This document shows positions 12,801 to 24,541 of a stretch of 64,000 bases of DNA, in pieces (the stretch's first letter is position 1; the number at the start of each line of letters is the position of its first letter). This stretch comes from Ampelocalamus luodianensis (taxonomy: Eukaryota; Streptophyta; Magnoliopsida; Poales; Poaceae), in contig CM070620.1 in the NCBI GenBank assembly GCA_036346255.1, forward strand, positions 16,418,671 through 16,482,670, in the 5' to 3' direction. The translations under genes and the position numbers were made by a program. The notes beneath the pieces are model-generated. The model saw only the letters and a program-made list of their open reading frames with translations, was not told where the DNA came from and did not search any database.

Positions 12801-13509
12801 AAAGCTGTACAACCTCTGCAGAGTGTAAAACTATTCGAATAACCGTGTCCACGGTAATGGACATGCTAGCAGAACTGCTCAAAGTTAGACTTTGGTTTTG
12901 TTTGAAAATAAACTACTTCAAAACTGGTTTATCCAGATGGGAATTAGGCAGGCAGCCTTGTGATAGGAAGGTATCCTTCACCATTCATGTGTGAATGTTA
13001 TCTGACTATAAAAGTGAGAATTTATAAAATGATTTTTAGTTATAGAATAACGGCTTTGGAATCTAGTACCAGTATTTAAAGAAAATGCTGCTTTATGCAA
13101 ATAACCCTATAAGCCACCCTTTGTTACATCCATATATGCATGTCATTATGTTATTTGACGGGTGTAACTTGCGAGCACGGAAGTTGTGCTCATTCTTGCT
13201 TATGCAAACAAAATTTCAGAGGAGAAGGACTTTGCTACCGATGTGGATCTCGACGACTAGGTCGCTTCCCCAATCCCCAGTCGATTGCCTGTGGCAGATT
13301 AACTGGACCCTACTACTTCTTCGTCTTCTGTTGTGTTTATTTTATTGTGGGCCTGTAAGGCTCCTTTGTAATTAACTCTGTCATTATTTATTAATAAAGT
13401 TGTGATATGAATTTGTTATCATTTTGTTTACTGTGTGGACTAGCTACTGATCATGAGACTAGTCCAGAAATGCACAGAGGATCTGGGATGTTAATCCCGG
13501 GTTCTGACA
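9807..13509 (+). mobile_element. Giant solo LTR, Del/Tekay-like gypsy (family D, copy 1)
   Basis: A 3703-bp unit starting TGTAACATCCCAAAG and ending GGGTTCTGACA, flanked by a perfect 5-bp duplication ACAAC (9802-9806 and 13510-13514). Size, TG..CA ends and the TGTAACA.CCC start suit the very long LTRs of Del/Tekay-type chromoviruses, but no coding region remains to prove the family. A promoter-like CTATAAGAAGG lies near 10672, followed by a GC-rich transcribed-leader-like tract to about 11250. The block near 12740-12870 (CTATTCGAATAACCGTG..) recurs in the other two D copies in this window. Confidence 0.88.
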
Positions 13510-13514
13510 ACAAC

Positions 13515-13612
13515 ATTGCGTCATGTTTCATGGCGCGGATGCATACATTCATGTCGAGGTTGGGGTAGTCTGCCAAGTCGAACCTGTTTTTCTCATCCTA
13601 GGTCCCAGCCAT
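13515..13612 (-). pseudogene. Gypsy gag N-terminus
   Basis: The minus strand starts with ATG at 13612 and reads MAGT, a TAG stop at codon 5 (13598-13600), then DEKNRFDLADYPNLD. This is the beginning of the RIRE2-like gag, which resumes at 9801 beyond the solo LTR at 9807-13509. The intact family usually has Trp at the stop position (TGG to TAG), so one transition killed it. Confidence 0.65.
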
Positions 13613-14400
13613 AATCGCATAAGCAATAATGGGGCGAAAGGAAAGTGAATGAGGATTGTTGAGCGATGGATCTTCAAGAAATCAGCGCCTTCTTCCCCAC
13701 GGACGGTGCGAGCCGTCGACGATCGAGTCGCCGATCTTACGAAATAAATTAAGAAAAATGACTAAGACTTCTTAGAAGAGAATGGAGTTGCTCTTTATTG
13801 CATTGAACTAGCTATTACAAGGGTGCCCTTGACAAGGCGGTGGACCAGCCCTAATTACACAGAATGTATTGACTGCTACACTACTACTTCAGATGAGATC
13901 CAATTGCTTGTTGATCTTCCGAATTGGATTGTCGTGTCGTCCTCTTTGGTTGTTCGTCATCCACCCTTAAATAACTGGCGAAGAGGTGGCAGTTACCCCC
14001 GGAGAAGATGTCTGTTGGAAGTGACGTGACTAGTTGGGGAGGCAGTTGTCCTTTGGTAAACTAGTAACTGATCACCTGTTACTATCAGTGGGACAAAAAA
14101 ACCATGTAGTGGTTATTGTTAGCGACTTAGGGCCATGAAACGTCGTGTGGTTTGGAACAAATAAGACATGTGTTCCATTCATCACACGGGAGGGATATAC
14201 TTGAATCAGGTCCAAGTGCCAGTTCAAAGCTTCTACAAGCAGTCATCTGGTCGGGGATTGGGTACAAAACCTCGTCCGACCAGGGTACCTATAGTGTAAC
14301 CTCCGGAGTTCTCACGACCATGGGGTCGTTAACCTCGGTGTTACGACCACGAAGGACATGTGATCTTTAGCTAAATATTAAAATAATATTTAGAGATTTT
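13613..14400 (-). other. Probable 5' leader and LTR of the gypsy element
   Basis: Non-coding sequence upstream of the gag ATG. It has a leader-like GC-rich stretch (13670-13740) and then AT-richer DNA with scattered cgacca motifs. By position it should contain the 5' LTR of the RIRE2-like element on the minus strand, but no second LTR copy in the window lets the ends be defined. Confidence 0.4.
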
Positions 14401-14633
14401 AATCCTCATCAAAGCGCTTAGTGGATTAATTAGGTGAGTCCCACACACCATGCATGTAGGAGAAGGGTAAGGGGAATGACTCGTAGAAGTGCTTGCAAGC
14501 AGTCCTAAGCAACTGGACCCCATGCATAAGAGAAAGGGTAGGGAGACAAGACATGGTATTTCCATGAGTATTCATGTGGGAGTAAGAGAGGAGAGCGAGA
14601 TGGTTGTCTTACATACATGGTCCACCACGTTAA

Positions 14634-14913
14634 GGCTGCTCCCAGTGGGTGGTTTCTTACTGCAGTTTCTTATTGTATATATGAAAGACATTTAGATATC
14701 ACCTTCTCAATGCATAGTATCCTAAAGTGTTGTATCTTAGACCTTTGATATAGAGTATTTACTAGTATTTCTACCTAGGAAACTGTGTATGAGTGGTATC
14801 TAAATAAGATATCAATCTGCTCTCTCTCTCTTCCTTAATTGCAGTGCTACATCAGATTTTTGTCTATGTGACAGTTTTAAGAAACTTGCCAAGGTGGAGC
14901 ATTGGGAGCAGCC
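14634..14913. mobile_element. Tourist-like MITE (PIF/Harbinger type)
   Basis: A 280-bp element with perfect 11-bp terminal inverted repeats, GGCTGCTCCCA at the left and TGGGAGCAGCC at the right, and a 3-bp TAA duplication (14631-14633 and 14914-14916). TWA duplications and short AT-rich bodies are typical of Tourist MITEs, which are moved by PIF/Harbinger transposases. No coding capacity. Confidence 0.82.
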
Positions 14914-14919
14914 TAATCG

Positions 14920-15660
14920 CTCTAGGTGGATCCCATGTGGAAAGGTGGAGGCGGGAGAGGATGTCTACATCAGTACGTCATGTGGGGTTGAAAAAAGTTT
15001 TCTTAAAAAATTTGGGGAAGAGATGAAACTACAGGGCTCTTGAGTTTCGAGTTTCATATGTTGCCTTTGTTGATGTCATCAAACCTCTTGCATCTATTAC
15101 CATATCTTCCTGCCTCGCAAGATCTAGTACCAAGTGTGCAATCCCTTCCACATGGAAAGGTAGAGATGGGGAGACGATGTGGATGCTAGTATGTCGGGCG
15201 AGTCCCATAGGAAAATATTTTTTTAGTTAGAATTGGAGGAGAGATGGAATGGGTGGAGATGCCCTTACGCTTTACACACTTAGCCATTGCTGATGTTATC
15301 TTCTTGTATCTATTACCAGATCTTTAAGCTCACAAGATCAACTGCCATTGTGGAGTCCCAAGGTGGAGGGGGAGCGGATTTGATGATTTGTACTTCAGTT
15401 CAATCTTTTTCTTAATTAGAGTCAAAGGAGAGATGGAATGGATGGAGATGTTCTTACGCACGTTCAGAACGTTTTTAACATCATCAAATCTCTTGCCATA
15501 TCTTCTCTCATGGCAACATCGACTATGCTTTGTTGATGTCATCAAAGCTCTTGTATCTATCACTGGATATTTTCTCCTTGCGAAATTGGTTGAGTTTGTT
15601 GATATCATCAAAGCTATTGCAAAGATTGTCATTTCTTCTCGCATCACAAGATCAACTACT
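14920..15660. repeat. Degenerate tandem repeat, unit about 205-250 bp
   Basis: Three diverged units follow each other. Each opens with a motif like catgtggaaaggtggag (14934, 15150) or gtcccaaggtggag (15354), continues with a gagatggaatg..tggagatg block, and ends with a ..cttg(t/c)atctatta/c..gatc block (about 15089, 15303, 15552). Spacing is roughly 205-250 bp. A last partial unit with ttgttgat(g/a)tcatcaaa runs to about 15660. Repeat origin unknown; it lies upstream of the trihelix gene. Confidence 0.6.
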
Positions 15661-16135
15661 ATGTCCCTAACAATAATATTTATGAAACAAATCTAAGGAC
15701 TAGAACATAAATATATGTTATTTTTGGACTTCAAAAATCTATTTTTGTTGGGATATAGATATAGCGCATTCCATATCTCTAGCATTTACGAAACAGATCA
15801 TATGGACTAAAGCATAAATATGTTTTTCCTTTAGTGGATCACTACGTTTCCGTCGAGAGATAGATATAGCACATTCTCTATCTCTAAGTGCATCACTATG
15901 TTTTCGTCGGGATATAGATATAGGGCTTGTCTATCAACATTTATGAAACGAATCATATGAACTAAAACATAAATATCTTTTCTTTCTGTACATAAATTTG
16001 CTTCCACTGGGAGATAGATACAACGCATTCCCTATCTGTAATATTAATGAAACGAAATCAGACGGACGAAAACATAGATATCTTTTCTTTTTGGAACTTA
16101 CAAATCTTTTTTTGTTGAGAGATATAAATATGTCT
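15661..16135. repeat. Degenerate AT-rich tandem repeat upstream of the trihelix gene
   Basis: Two motifs alternate: g(g/a)gatatagata(t)a.cgcattcc (about 15750, 15855, 15909, 16009) and atgaaac.aatc..a.ga.taaaacataaatat (about 15690, 15800, 15955, 16060). The spacing is irregular, about 55-155 bp, so units have gained and lost parts. No ORF. The last unit ends about 480 bp before the trihelix start codon. Confidence 0.55.
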
Positions 16136-16618
16136 TAGAACACTAGTGTAGTGTACACATGTACCAGACTTTCTCCTGGCTTTCTCTGCCTGTGCCTCCC
16201 ACACCCTCTTTTGCCCCTTTCCCGTTGTCCATGACCCCATCTTTTTCACCATCGTCTCTCTTCTTCCTCCCATAGCTACACAGTCCCTGGTTTCCAATTT
16301 CCCTCGTCTCCGCCGTCAGAAGTCGTAAGTCCTATTTCTTCCTTGCCACACTCACTCTCTGTGTGTGTGTGAGAGAGACGGGAAGGAGCTTAGACTGAGA
16401 GAGATGGGTGCAGAAGCATGAATTGTCCCCAATCCAGTGCCTAAATTGCTCTCTTAGACTACTAGTTGGCAGTACGTACTTGTAGGAGACAAGAGAGAAA
16501 CAACTAGTGGCAGTACTGGTAGAGTGGAACTGCAATTTTCTATTACCTAACCCCGGTCTTGCGAGATAGATCAGCAGAATTTTGTGTTTTGGGCAGGAAG
16601 GGAAAGGTGGTGGTGGCC

Positions 16619-19363
16619 ATGCAGCATCACCAGGGCAGCGCCGGGTCACCGTACAGGGTGCCGACGACCGACATGGTCCCGTTCTCGTTGCCTCCGGCAT
16701 CCGGGCCCGTGTCTGTCAGCAGCACCCCGCCTCCGATGCAGCCGCAGCCGGCGGGGACGAGTTTGGAGGAATTGCCGGCCGGCGGCTCCGCTGCCGCCGC
16801 CGTCAACTTCCACGACGACTACATGCTGGTCGACGTCGCCTGCGGCAGAAGCGTCAGCGAGGCGGGAGGGTCCGGCAACCGGTGGCCGCGCGAGGAGACG
16901 CTGGCGCTCATCAGGATCCGGTCGGAGATGGACGCCGCCTTCCGGAACGCCGACCTCAAGGCGCCCGTCTGGGAGGAGGTCTCCAGGTAAGAAATTAAAG
17001 AAGCGAGCAGTAATTTTCCTTTCCCTGCGGAATGCGGCTAACGGTTTCACGGAGTTCACATCAGTCCTGCGTGAAATGATGGCGAATTATCCTGCCATCT
17101 CTCCCCATCTGTTTTTCTCGGTTCTTTTGGCGTAATGCTCCTCGATTTCTGTGAGATTGGGGGTGTGGTAGTAGCCGGTAGGTAAAGAATCTCGGCGCCC
17201 GGGTACCGTATGCCACGGTGTGTGTGTGTGTTAAAGAGTCCAGGAGCAGGCCACACAGCCAGCCTGCAGCAGCTGCAGGCTGCACTGTTTTTTCTACTCT
17301 TCTCTTCTTTTCTAAACTTTGATATTCTTCTCTTCTTTTCTAAACTTTTATGCACACTAGTTTTTTTGGGAATAAGAGGAAGGAAGCCATGCTCCCATCC
17401 CGATGCCGCTCAACGCTGCAACGCACCTTAATCTGATTACTTTTCTCCACCTACAATGCCATCAACTTGACATCATCACATCTCCCCTAATTCCTTCCGT
17501 CTCCAGTCTCTTTCAGGTAAAGAAGAAAAAAAGAATGTCTTGACTCATCTATGCCACCATGTTAGACGAAAGATACTTCGTGTATATACTGCAACTGCAA
17601 TTATATATGACCACTTCATGTCTCCATTGTTGTGCCTTAAGCCTTTGGTTGAGACGTGAAAGCAAGAAAACACTGACAATAGCGGCCGTGTCGCTGAAAA
17701 TTTTGCAGGAAGCTTGCGGAGCTGGGCTACCATAGGAGCGCCAAGAAGTGCAAGGGGAAGTTCGAGAACGTGGACAAGTACTACAAGCGCACCAAGGAAG
17801 GCCGCGCCGGGCGGCAGGACGGCAAGAGCTACCGCTTCTTCTCGCAGCTCGAAGCGCTCCACGCCGCGGCCCCGCAGCAGCACCAGGGCACGGCCATGGC
17901 AACCGCCGCCTACACCGCGACGGTGCAAGATCCTCAGCCGTTGGCAATGGCCCGGATGGCGCCTGCGGTGCTAGCCCATCCCGGCGCCAGCCTGCCGGAC
18001 CTCAGCTTCTCGTCTAATTCGGAGTCAGAGTCGGACGATGAGTCCGGCGACGAGGAAGAGGAGGGCCCTGGTAAGCTCAGGAGCGGCGACGGCGGGAGCA
18101 ACAAGAGGATGATGGCACTCTTTCACGGGATGATGAAGCAGGTCACGGAGAAGCAAGACGCGATGCATCGGCTGTTCCTGGAGACGCTTGACAAGTGGGA
18201 GGCGGAGCGCACCGCGCGCGACGAGACATGGCTGCGGAAGGAGGTCGCCCGCATAAACCGCGAGCGGGAGGAGCTCGCCAAGGAGCGTACCGCCGCGGCC
18301 TCCCGAGACGCCGCGCTGATCGCGTTCCTCAAGCGCGTTGGCGGGCAATCCGTACAGCTCCCTCCCTCCGGCACCGTCGCCGTGCCAACACCAATGCCGG
18401 CCCACGCCCCTCCGCCACCTCACCACGACGAGGCAGCCAGCTCACTACAGCTAGTGCCCGTGCAGCCGAAGGTGGAGGAGGGCTGGGCAGGAGGAGAGAG
18501 CAGCGGGCGACGTCGCGGTGGCCCAAGGAGGAGGTCCAGGCGCTGATCGAGCTGCGGATGGAGAAGGACGAGCAGTACCAGGACGTGGGGCCCAAGGGGC
18601 ATCTGTGGGAGGACATCTCCGCCGGCATGCGGAGGATCGGGTACAACCGGAGCGCGAAGCGGTGCAAGGAGAAGTGGGAAAACATCAACAAGTACTTCAA
18701 GAAGGTGAAGGAGAGCAACAAGAGGCGCCCCGAGGACTCCAAGACATGCCCTTACTTCCACCAGCTCGACGCCATCTACCGCAAGAAGCACTTCGCCGGC
18801 AGCGGCGGCGGCTCTAGCGCTGCCTCCGGGGCCAGTATGGCTGCCGTCACCGCCCCGGAGAAGGAGAACCCCCAGTGCGAGTTCGAGGTGAAGAGCAGCA
18901 ACGACTTTGACAAGAGGAACAGCGGTGGAGGGCAAAACGTGCAGGCCCCACCCGGCAACGGCGAGACGGCACCGGCCACGACCGTGCGTGACAGCGCTAC
19001 AAACAAGGTAATAACTTAGCTTCGAACTCTCCATGTAAAGGTTTTCCATACTTGAAAAAGTCGGTTGCACGCGAGCTAATCAGAATTGCCGTTGCACAGG
19101 AGGCAGAAGACACTTTGACAATGGAGCCAAACGTGCAGTCCCAGCAGCAGGAGTTTACGGCGCTGGACGAGACAGATAGCGACATGGAAGGCAACTACAC
19201 CGATGAAGGCGGCGACGACGGCAACGAGGATAACAAAATGCAGTACAAGATAGAGTTCCAGAAGCCTAAAGAGAGCGGAAGCAGTAGCGCACCTGCACCA
19301 GCGACAACTGCAGCAGTGACGAGTTCGACCCCGACAAGCAGCACCTTCCTTGCCGTTCAGTAG
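16619..19363 (+). CDS. GTL1: GT-2/GTL1-type trihelix transcription factor, two DNA-binding domains (apparent frameshift)
   Basis: Three coding segments: 16619-16986, 17709-19007 and 19100-19363, with GT..AG introns of 722 and 92 bp. Intron 1 splits an Arg codon inside the first trihelix, as in other GT-2 genes. The first trihelix is residues about 87-173, with NRWPREETLALIRIRSEM, the second Trp in PVWEEVS and KCKGKFENVDKYYKR. An acidic ESESDDESGDEEEE run and a central helix (MMALFHGMMKQVTEKQDAMH, then Arg/Glu-rich coiled coil) follow. The second trihelix (SRWPKEEVQALIELRMEKDE, HLWEDIS, KRCKEKWENINKYFKKVKES) lies in a different frame from about 18510 on; the third segment ends TSSTFLAVQ. These are nuclear DNA-binding regulators of GT elements; Arabidopsis relatives control trichome size, stomatal number and root hairs. 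The frame change looks like one missing G in the run at 18504-18506: as written, translation stops at 18546 (about 400 residues) without the second domain. It may be a real mutation or an assembly error. Clade is certain; exact orthology is inferred. Confidence 0.9.
16987..17708 (+). other. Intron 1 of the trihelix gene
   Basis: The donor is CCAG|GTAAGA and the acceptor TTTTGCAG|GA. It contains a short (TG)n at 17218-17231 and a direct duplication of about 26 bp, with ttctcttcttttctaaactt present twice at about 17301 and 17329. No inserted element with clear ends was seen. Confidence 0.85.
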
Positions 19364-19951
19364 ACGTCCGTACCTCAAGAAAACCAAGCATCACCGTCTT
19401 CTTCGGTTCTTGAGCACCAATTATCCTTGGCAACATACCAATACCATTTGTTGATTTGTTTCTGTAATAACAACCCCAATTATCAAAAACAAAAACCAGA
19501 TAAGAGCCTACCCTCTGCCATTCCTTAATTGGACTGAAAAACAGAGGAGGTGCTAGTGCAGGAGAATTCCTAAACAAGTTCTTTTTATAGGGCATGTTCT
19601 GGTTCATAGCCTATGTTTTACCATTATGTGTACATTGATATAGCATTCTGAAGTCTCTGTTTCCCATTTACCATACAATTTGATCATGAACTCGCAGCAT
19701 TGAGGTAGGGATGTGCTTCAGCTGCTGCCTTTTCGTTTGCAGCATTCAGGGAATGCTTTGTTAATTCCTGACATTGCTGTTATGGAGGTACAACTGCTGT
19801 TAAAGTTTCATCAAAATCTGTTCGTGTTATATATTTTTTTTAAAAAAAAATAGAGGAATTTATGTAAAAAAAATGTTGGTTACATTATATCCATGGAAAT
19901 TTCCCGATTTTAGGATAGCGTGAAGTTTTATTCCTACTGCAAATTTGTATA
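19364..19951 (+). other. 3' flank of the trihelix gene
   Basis: This holds the probable 3' untranslated region. Near-AATAAA signals such as aataaca (about 19466) are present, but no single poly(A) site stands out. Poly(T)/poly(A) runs occur at 19835-19875. No gene seen. Confidence 0.4.
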
Positions 19952-22644
19952 TGTTGGATCGAATAGGCGATCAGAAAGTGGTTGAATAGGCGCCACACAA
20001 ACAATGACTTCTTGGCCTTCCTTCGCCGTAAAGAGTTTATAGTTCTTTCACTCCAATAGCTATGCAGAGCTACGAAGATCAGAGCATAAACCCTTCACAA
20101 TGAAATGTCCAAGAAAAACCGAACACAATGAGCCAAAACTTATTCGGACTGTCTGGCCTCCAACTAGTGGGCGGTCTGACCTCTGGGAGGTCTAACATCT
20201 CCTCTGAGCGGTTTGACCTTTCCCTCATGACAGAGCTAAAAATCAACATGATTCCAAATCCAAGAATCGATGAACATTTTAATCCACAACTCCAAATTAC
20301 TTGAAACTTTGTATATACCTTGCCTAAGATATTGTGCCCATAATCCATGAAGAGATTGAAGTAAATCTTTCCAAAACTTTGACCATTTTCGATCTAAAGG
20401 CAAGTTGCACCAAAATCAAGACGTAAACGATAATTGAGAGGAGCTTGTGGGAGGAATCAATCCAAGATAGCTAAGAATAATTTCTCACACGTCCTAGCAC
20501 CCTTAATCACAACAAGAACCAAGCCAAAAGCCCTCAAAAGCAAAACCCTCAAAATCACCCTTTCTTCCACCAAAACCGGATAAACTCAAGAACTTGCAAT
20601 AGAAAATGCCTAGATGGATGAGATCTAGTCTCTAAGAGATATATCCATCACTTACATATTCTAGGTATCAAGCAAGATCAAGAGGGGGAAGGAACAGAAA
20701 AAACTAAGCTAAATTAAAAAATCAACACTTGAGCATATGAGGGGGAAAACTTGGACAAATTTGGAGATTTGATTTCTACTTAGAGATAAATGTTTACAGC
20801 CACTCCTTTGGGAGGATAAAACCATTAGAGCAGAACACACATAAGTGTTCTCATCTTTCTCAATACATCTCTCAAACCCTAGTCTCCTCTTTCCACTTTC
20901 CCAAAATTTTGCAAACTAGGGATCGAAGGCTTGGTTGTTACAATCTTGCATCAAGCCTTACATAGTAGAGGCTAGGACTTGAGAGAAACCGTAACGGGCA
21001 CCGTTAAGCCCACACACAAACAGGTCTGTCACTCACACACGCTTCTTAAAGCGCCATCTTCATCTTTAGCTCCATTCGGCCAAATTCATCATGTGTTGCC
21101 TTCTATGGAATATCCTTGACCTAATCCACTTAGGCCATCATTGTGGTTTCACACACCACCACTTTTCTGGTATTAGGCAATTTACCAAAATACCCCTCTA
21201 CTGACCTTTCTCGAATCCTTCACATCGAAGCATCAGCCATGCTTCGCCATCATCCATGTGACCCTGATGACTTTCTGCCAAGCCTCTCATGTGTCCGGAT
21301 CCCACCGGACCATCCTCGCTTGCAAATGGGCCCAAGCCACTTGGCACACCATATGCCTTACCATGCACCATGACCGCACCCGGCTTTCCTGATCATTCTG
21401 GACCTCAGTTCCTCCCTAAGCTTAGTCTCAGTCCACCTTGTCATTGCCCGTGATGTCTAGCACTTCGCAAGCCTCGGTCATCTTCCAACAGCACATTGAT
21501 CATTCTGGACCTCAGCTCTCCTAGCTTAGTCCTGACCCCTCGACCGCTCTGGACCTAAGCTCTCCTAGCTTAGTCCCGGTCCTGTCCGCCTCACCATGAC
21601 GTAATTTTTGGAGTCCTACAATGATCACTGACAACTAAACTGTCACGTAGCACCGCACGACACACAAAAACATCAATTGACACAATTGTTGAGTCAAGAA
21701 CACATATATTCAAAGCTTCACTCCCAAAAAACATCACTTTACCTCAAAAGGTCTCTGGAGCTTAGTTCTCCTAACTAAGTCCCAGTCCTCCTCACCGTTG
21801 ACTATAGTTGACTCCAAGCCACTTGCACAATGATAGACAAAGCAACAATTTCCGAGCGCAAGTTCTTCACAACTTGACCCACATTAGTACATAACATGCA
21901 TCGTGCAACACATACAATAATTGTTGGTAATATGCCCTAGAGGCAATCATAGAGATGATTGTATCATATCTATGTTTATGAGTTACAGAATAAATATCAT
22001 TTTGTTCCTTGGATGAATTATCATTTATAAATATTAACAAGTATGTGACTTGTTGGTGAAGCTCTTTAATAGTTGATTGATGATCATATTTCACCGGTCA
22101 TAGATACAGGGATATCGAATCAATAATATGAGCACATGTTAGAGAACAATGGTGTTAGATTGACCCACCTTGAGATACTATTGAGATTGTTATGATTTTA
22201 TGTGTCATTAGTTAGTCTCAAGCAATGATGATGTATAATCCTTAGACCTAAGATCATCATGGTTTTTTACATGTGTAATAGTACACTTAGGGGTTACCAA
22301 ACGCTACTCCATAACCGAGTAGTTATAAAGGTAGTTTTCGGGTATACTATGAAACATACGGAGGGGTGTGACTGGTCGGATATAGAATTTGTCTCTCCTA
22401 ACATAATTGTAGACATATCTTTGGGCCTCTCGATGTGGTTGGATAAAGAAAGTGCATGGTCGTGCCACTAGTGGTCGAAGAGTCGATCACATAAATTTAT
22501 CTGTCACTAGATCGAGAAAGTATTAAACAATCTATAGATGGCATATATCTCACTTGGAGTTCAACAAGATATCGTGAGGCAAAAGGAGAATACGCAAGTA
22601 GGTCGTTCAGTCCGACCAGATACGATCTGGTCGTATATGATCAC

Positions 22645-24541
22645 TGTGGATATCATGGGGATATGCTCATGATCTTAGGATGATGTGTCAATTGGCAATG
22701 ACGTTGAAGGTTTGCGGAAACACGAGTTTTCGGCAAAGTTCAGGTTTTGTCGGTCTCGGCCGGTCGACCGTACACGTGTGGTCGGACGCCATGCTCTGGT
22801 GGTGTCTTTGGCGATCGGCCGGCGGTCGGCGGTCGACGGATTTGGTAGCGATCGGCCGTCTGAGCGATCGGACCGGCAAGTTAGTGACCTTGAAGTTTGG
22901 TGGGCCAAAATAGAGGTGTAGGCAAGTGAGGAGATTCTCTGCTTGGTCTCATAATTTTGGAGCTTCGGTCAAAAGTTCTATTCGTTTTAAATTTCGAGAG
23001 GTTGCGGATTTCAGCGTTGAAATTTCGGCTAAGTCCTTTGTGGCGGTCGGGCCGGCCGCCTGTTGTGATCGGACGGCGGTGTGTCGATCGCCAATCTTTG
23101 TGATCGGCCGGTTTTCAAAGTAAATCGCTTTGTGTGGCGGCGATGGTTACTGTTAGGTCAAGTTCGTGGATTTCATAGCATATGTGTTGCATGATGCATG
23201 TTTTGACTAACGTGGGTCAAGTTGTGAAGAACTTGTTCCCGAGTCGATTTGCTTGTCTATTGTTGTGCAGTTGCTTGGTGGTCAACGACGGTCAACGGCG
23301 AGATGATCGGGACTAGGCTTGGAGAGCGAGGTTCAAAACGATCGGCGATGCGGGTGAAGTCATTGGACTCAAGTATGGTGCAAGATGGACAAAGGTGACC
23401 GAGCAGGCGATTCGGTGCGGCGGTTGAATCAAGCGGCACGGGGTGGTGCAAGTGCCATGGTGGTTTGGTGGGAGCCGGATGGGAGAGACTTGCCGACATG
23501 ATGAGCCGTTGGATCAACCTACACGTGGCGAACAGCGAGTGCTCGCACAACATGAACACGGCGCTTTAAAATGCGTGCGTGTGTCACCCGTTGTTTTGGG
23601 CCTGCGGGAGCCCATTAGGGAGACTCTATTAGAAACCCTAAGCCTCCACTATAAATAGAGGAGGAGGTGGCGCACCACCTTCGACCCTTTCATTGTTTTG
23701 AAACCCTAATTTGCTTAGGGAGAGGAGGAGCGGAGGTTAGGGTTCTTGAGAGTTGGATTTGATTTCGTGCTCATGTATTGAGTCTTTGCCATCCATTGAT
23801 GGAGTGGCTGTAAACAGATCAAATCAATCCAAAGAAAGTTTCTTCAAAAGTGAGTTCATGTGCTTTCTTTCTCTCTTTTGATGAATTGAGTCTTTGTTTG
23901 ATCATGAGTTATTGCTTAGTTTCTTAACGTGATTTAGCTTGCTGTGACGTGTGAGAATACATCTAGGATCATCAAGATCATCAATCACCCACGTGCAAGT
24001 CTTAAGATCATATTTTCGTTTTCCTCGGTTTTGACCTAACTTCGCTCAAGCGGTAAAAGGTCTGAACCTGAGCAAGAATTATCACAATTGTTGCTTGTAA
24101 TAGGTTCTGACATCCTTAGGAAGTTGTGTGTCAAGTTTCACGAAGTTTGGGCGCACGAATCAAAAGTTTGATCAATTTGCGTTTCGGTTTGTCGGTATGT
24201 TTTCTTGTTCATCGAGCGAGAAGTCGACCTCCGTGAAATCGGTCGACCGCTCGAGAGCAGTCGACCGCAGTATCGATCGACCGGCCGGGATCGATCGAGC
24301 CTTGACCGACCGGTCTGCGCCGCCGTGAGAGGTCGGACGCCCGATCTTCGTGTTTTGCTTTTGTGTTGATTTTACTTTGGGGTTTTGAGTTGATTCAATA
24401 CAAGTCTTCCGCTGTGCATGATTGATTGATCTTCATAGCTTTCATAGCTATTGGAGTGAGATTCGTATTGAATTCAATTTGGGAGAAAAAGAGTTCGTGC
24501 TCCTATTCACCCCCCCCTCTAGTCGCCTTTTCGGTCCAACA
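22645..24541 (+). mobile_element. Solo LTR, SIRE-like copia (family B, solo copy)
   Basis: A 1897-bp unit starting TGTGGATATCATGG and ending TTTTCGGTCCAACA, with a perfect duplication ATCAC at 22640-22644 and 24542-24546. It matches the 5' LTR of the copia element at 35298-37171 along its length. It inserted into the 21-bp repeat tract of the Angela-like LTR, so it is the youngest layer of this three-level nest. Confidence 0.92.
23649..23660 (+). promoter_or_regulatory. TATA box of family B LTR
   Basis: ACTATAAATAGA lies about 1000 bp into the LTR. The equivalent sites in the copia element are tctataaataggg at about 36308-36320 and at about 41082-41094. Conservation in all three copies supports it as the LTR promoter. 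Confidence 0.6.

Larger units (their letters stand above)
1..13690 (-). mobile_element. Decayed Tat/RIRE2-like Ty3/gypsy retrotransposon
   Basis: Reading the minus strand from right to left, traces appear in the order gag (about 13.6 to 7.7 kb), protease, reverse transcriptase, RNase H, integrase core and integrase C-terminus (ending near 545). The order PR-RT-RH-INT defines Ty3/gypsy, and the gag and pol wording resembles the grass Tat/RIRE2 group. Every domain carries stops or frame changes, so no polyprotein can be made. Three later insertions split it: 917-2876, 6150-7736 and 9807-13509. Positions 1-540 lie beyond the pol stop and probably hold the 3' untranslated region and LTR; the 5' LTR probably lies within 13690-14400. 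Neither LTR boundary could be fixed, and the element may continue left of the window. Confidence 0.85.

Noticed and set aside
16582..17059. Other long frames over trihelix exon 1 and the antisense strand
   Set aside because: Only the frame starting at 16619 continues through a proper splice site into the trihelix core.
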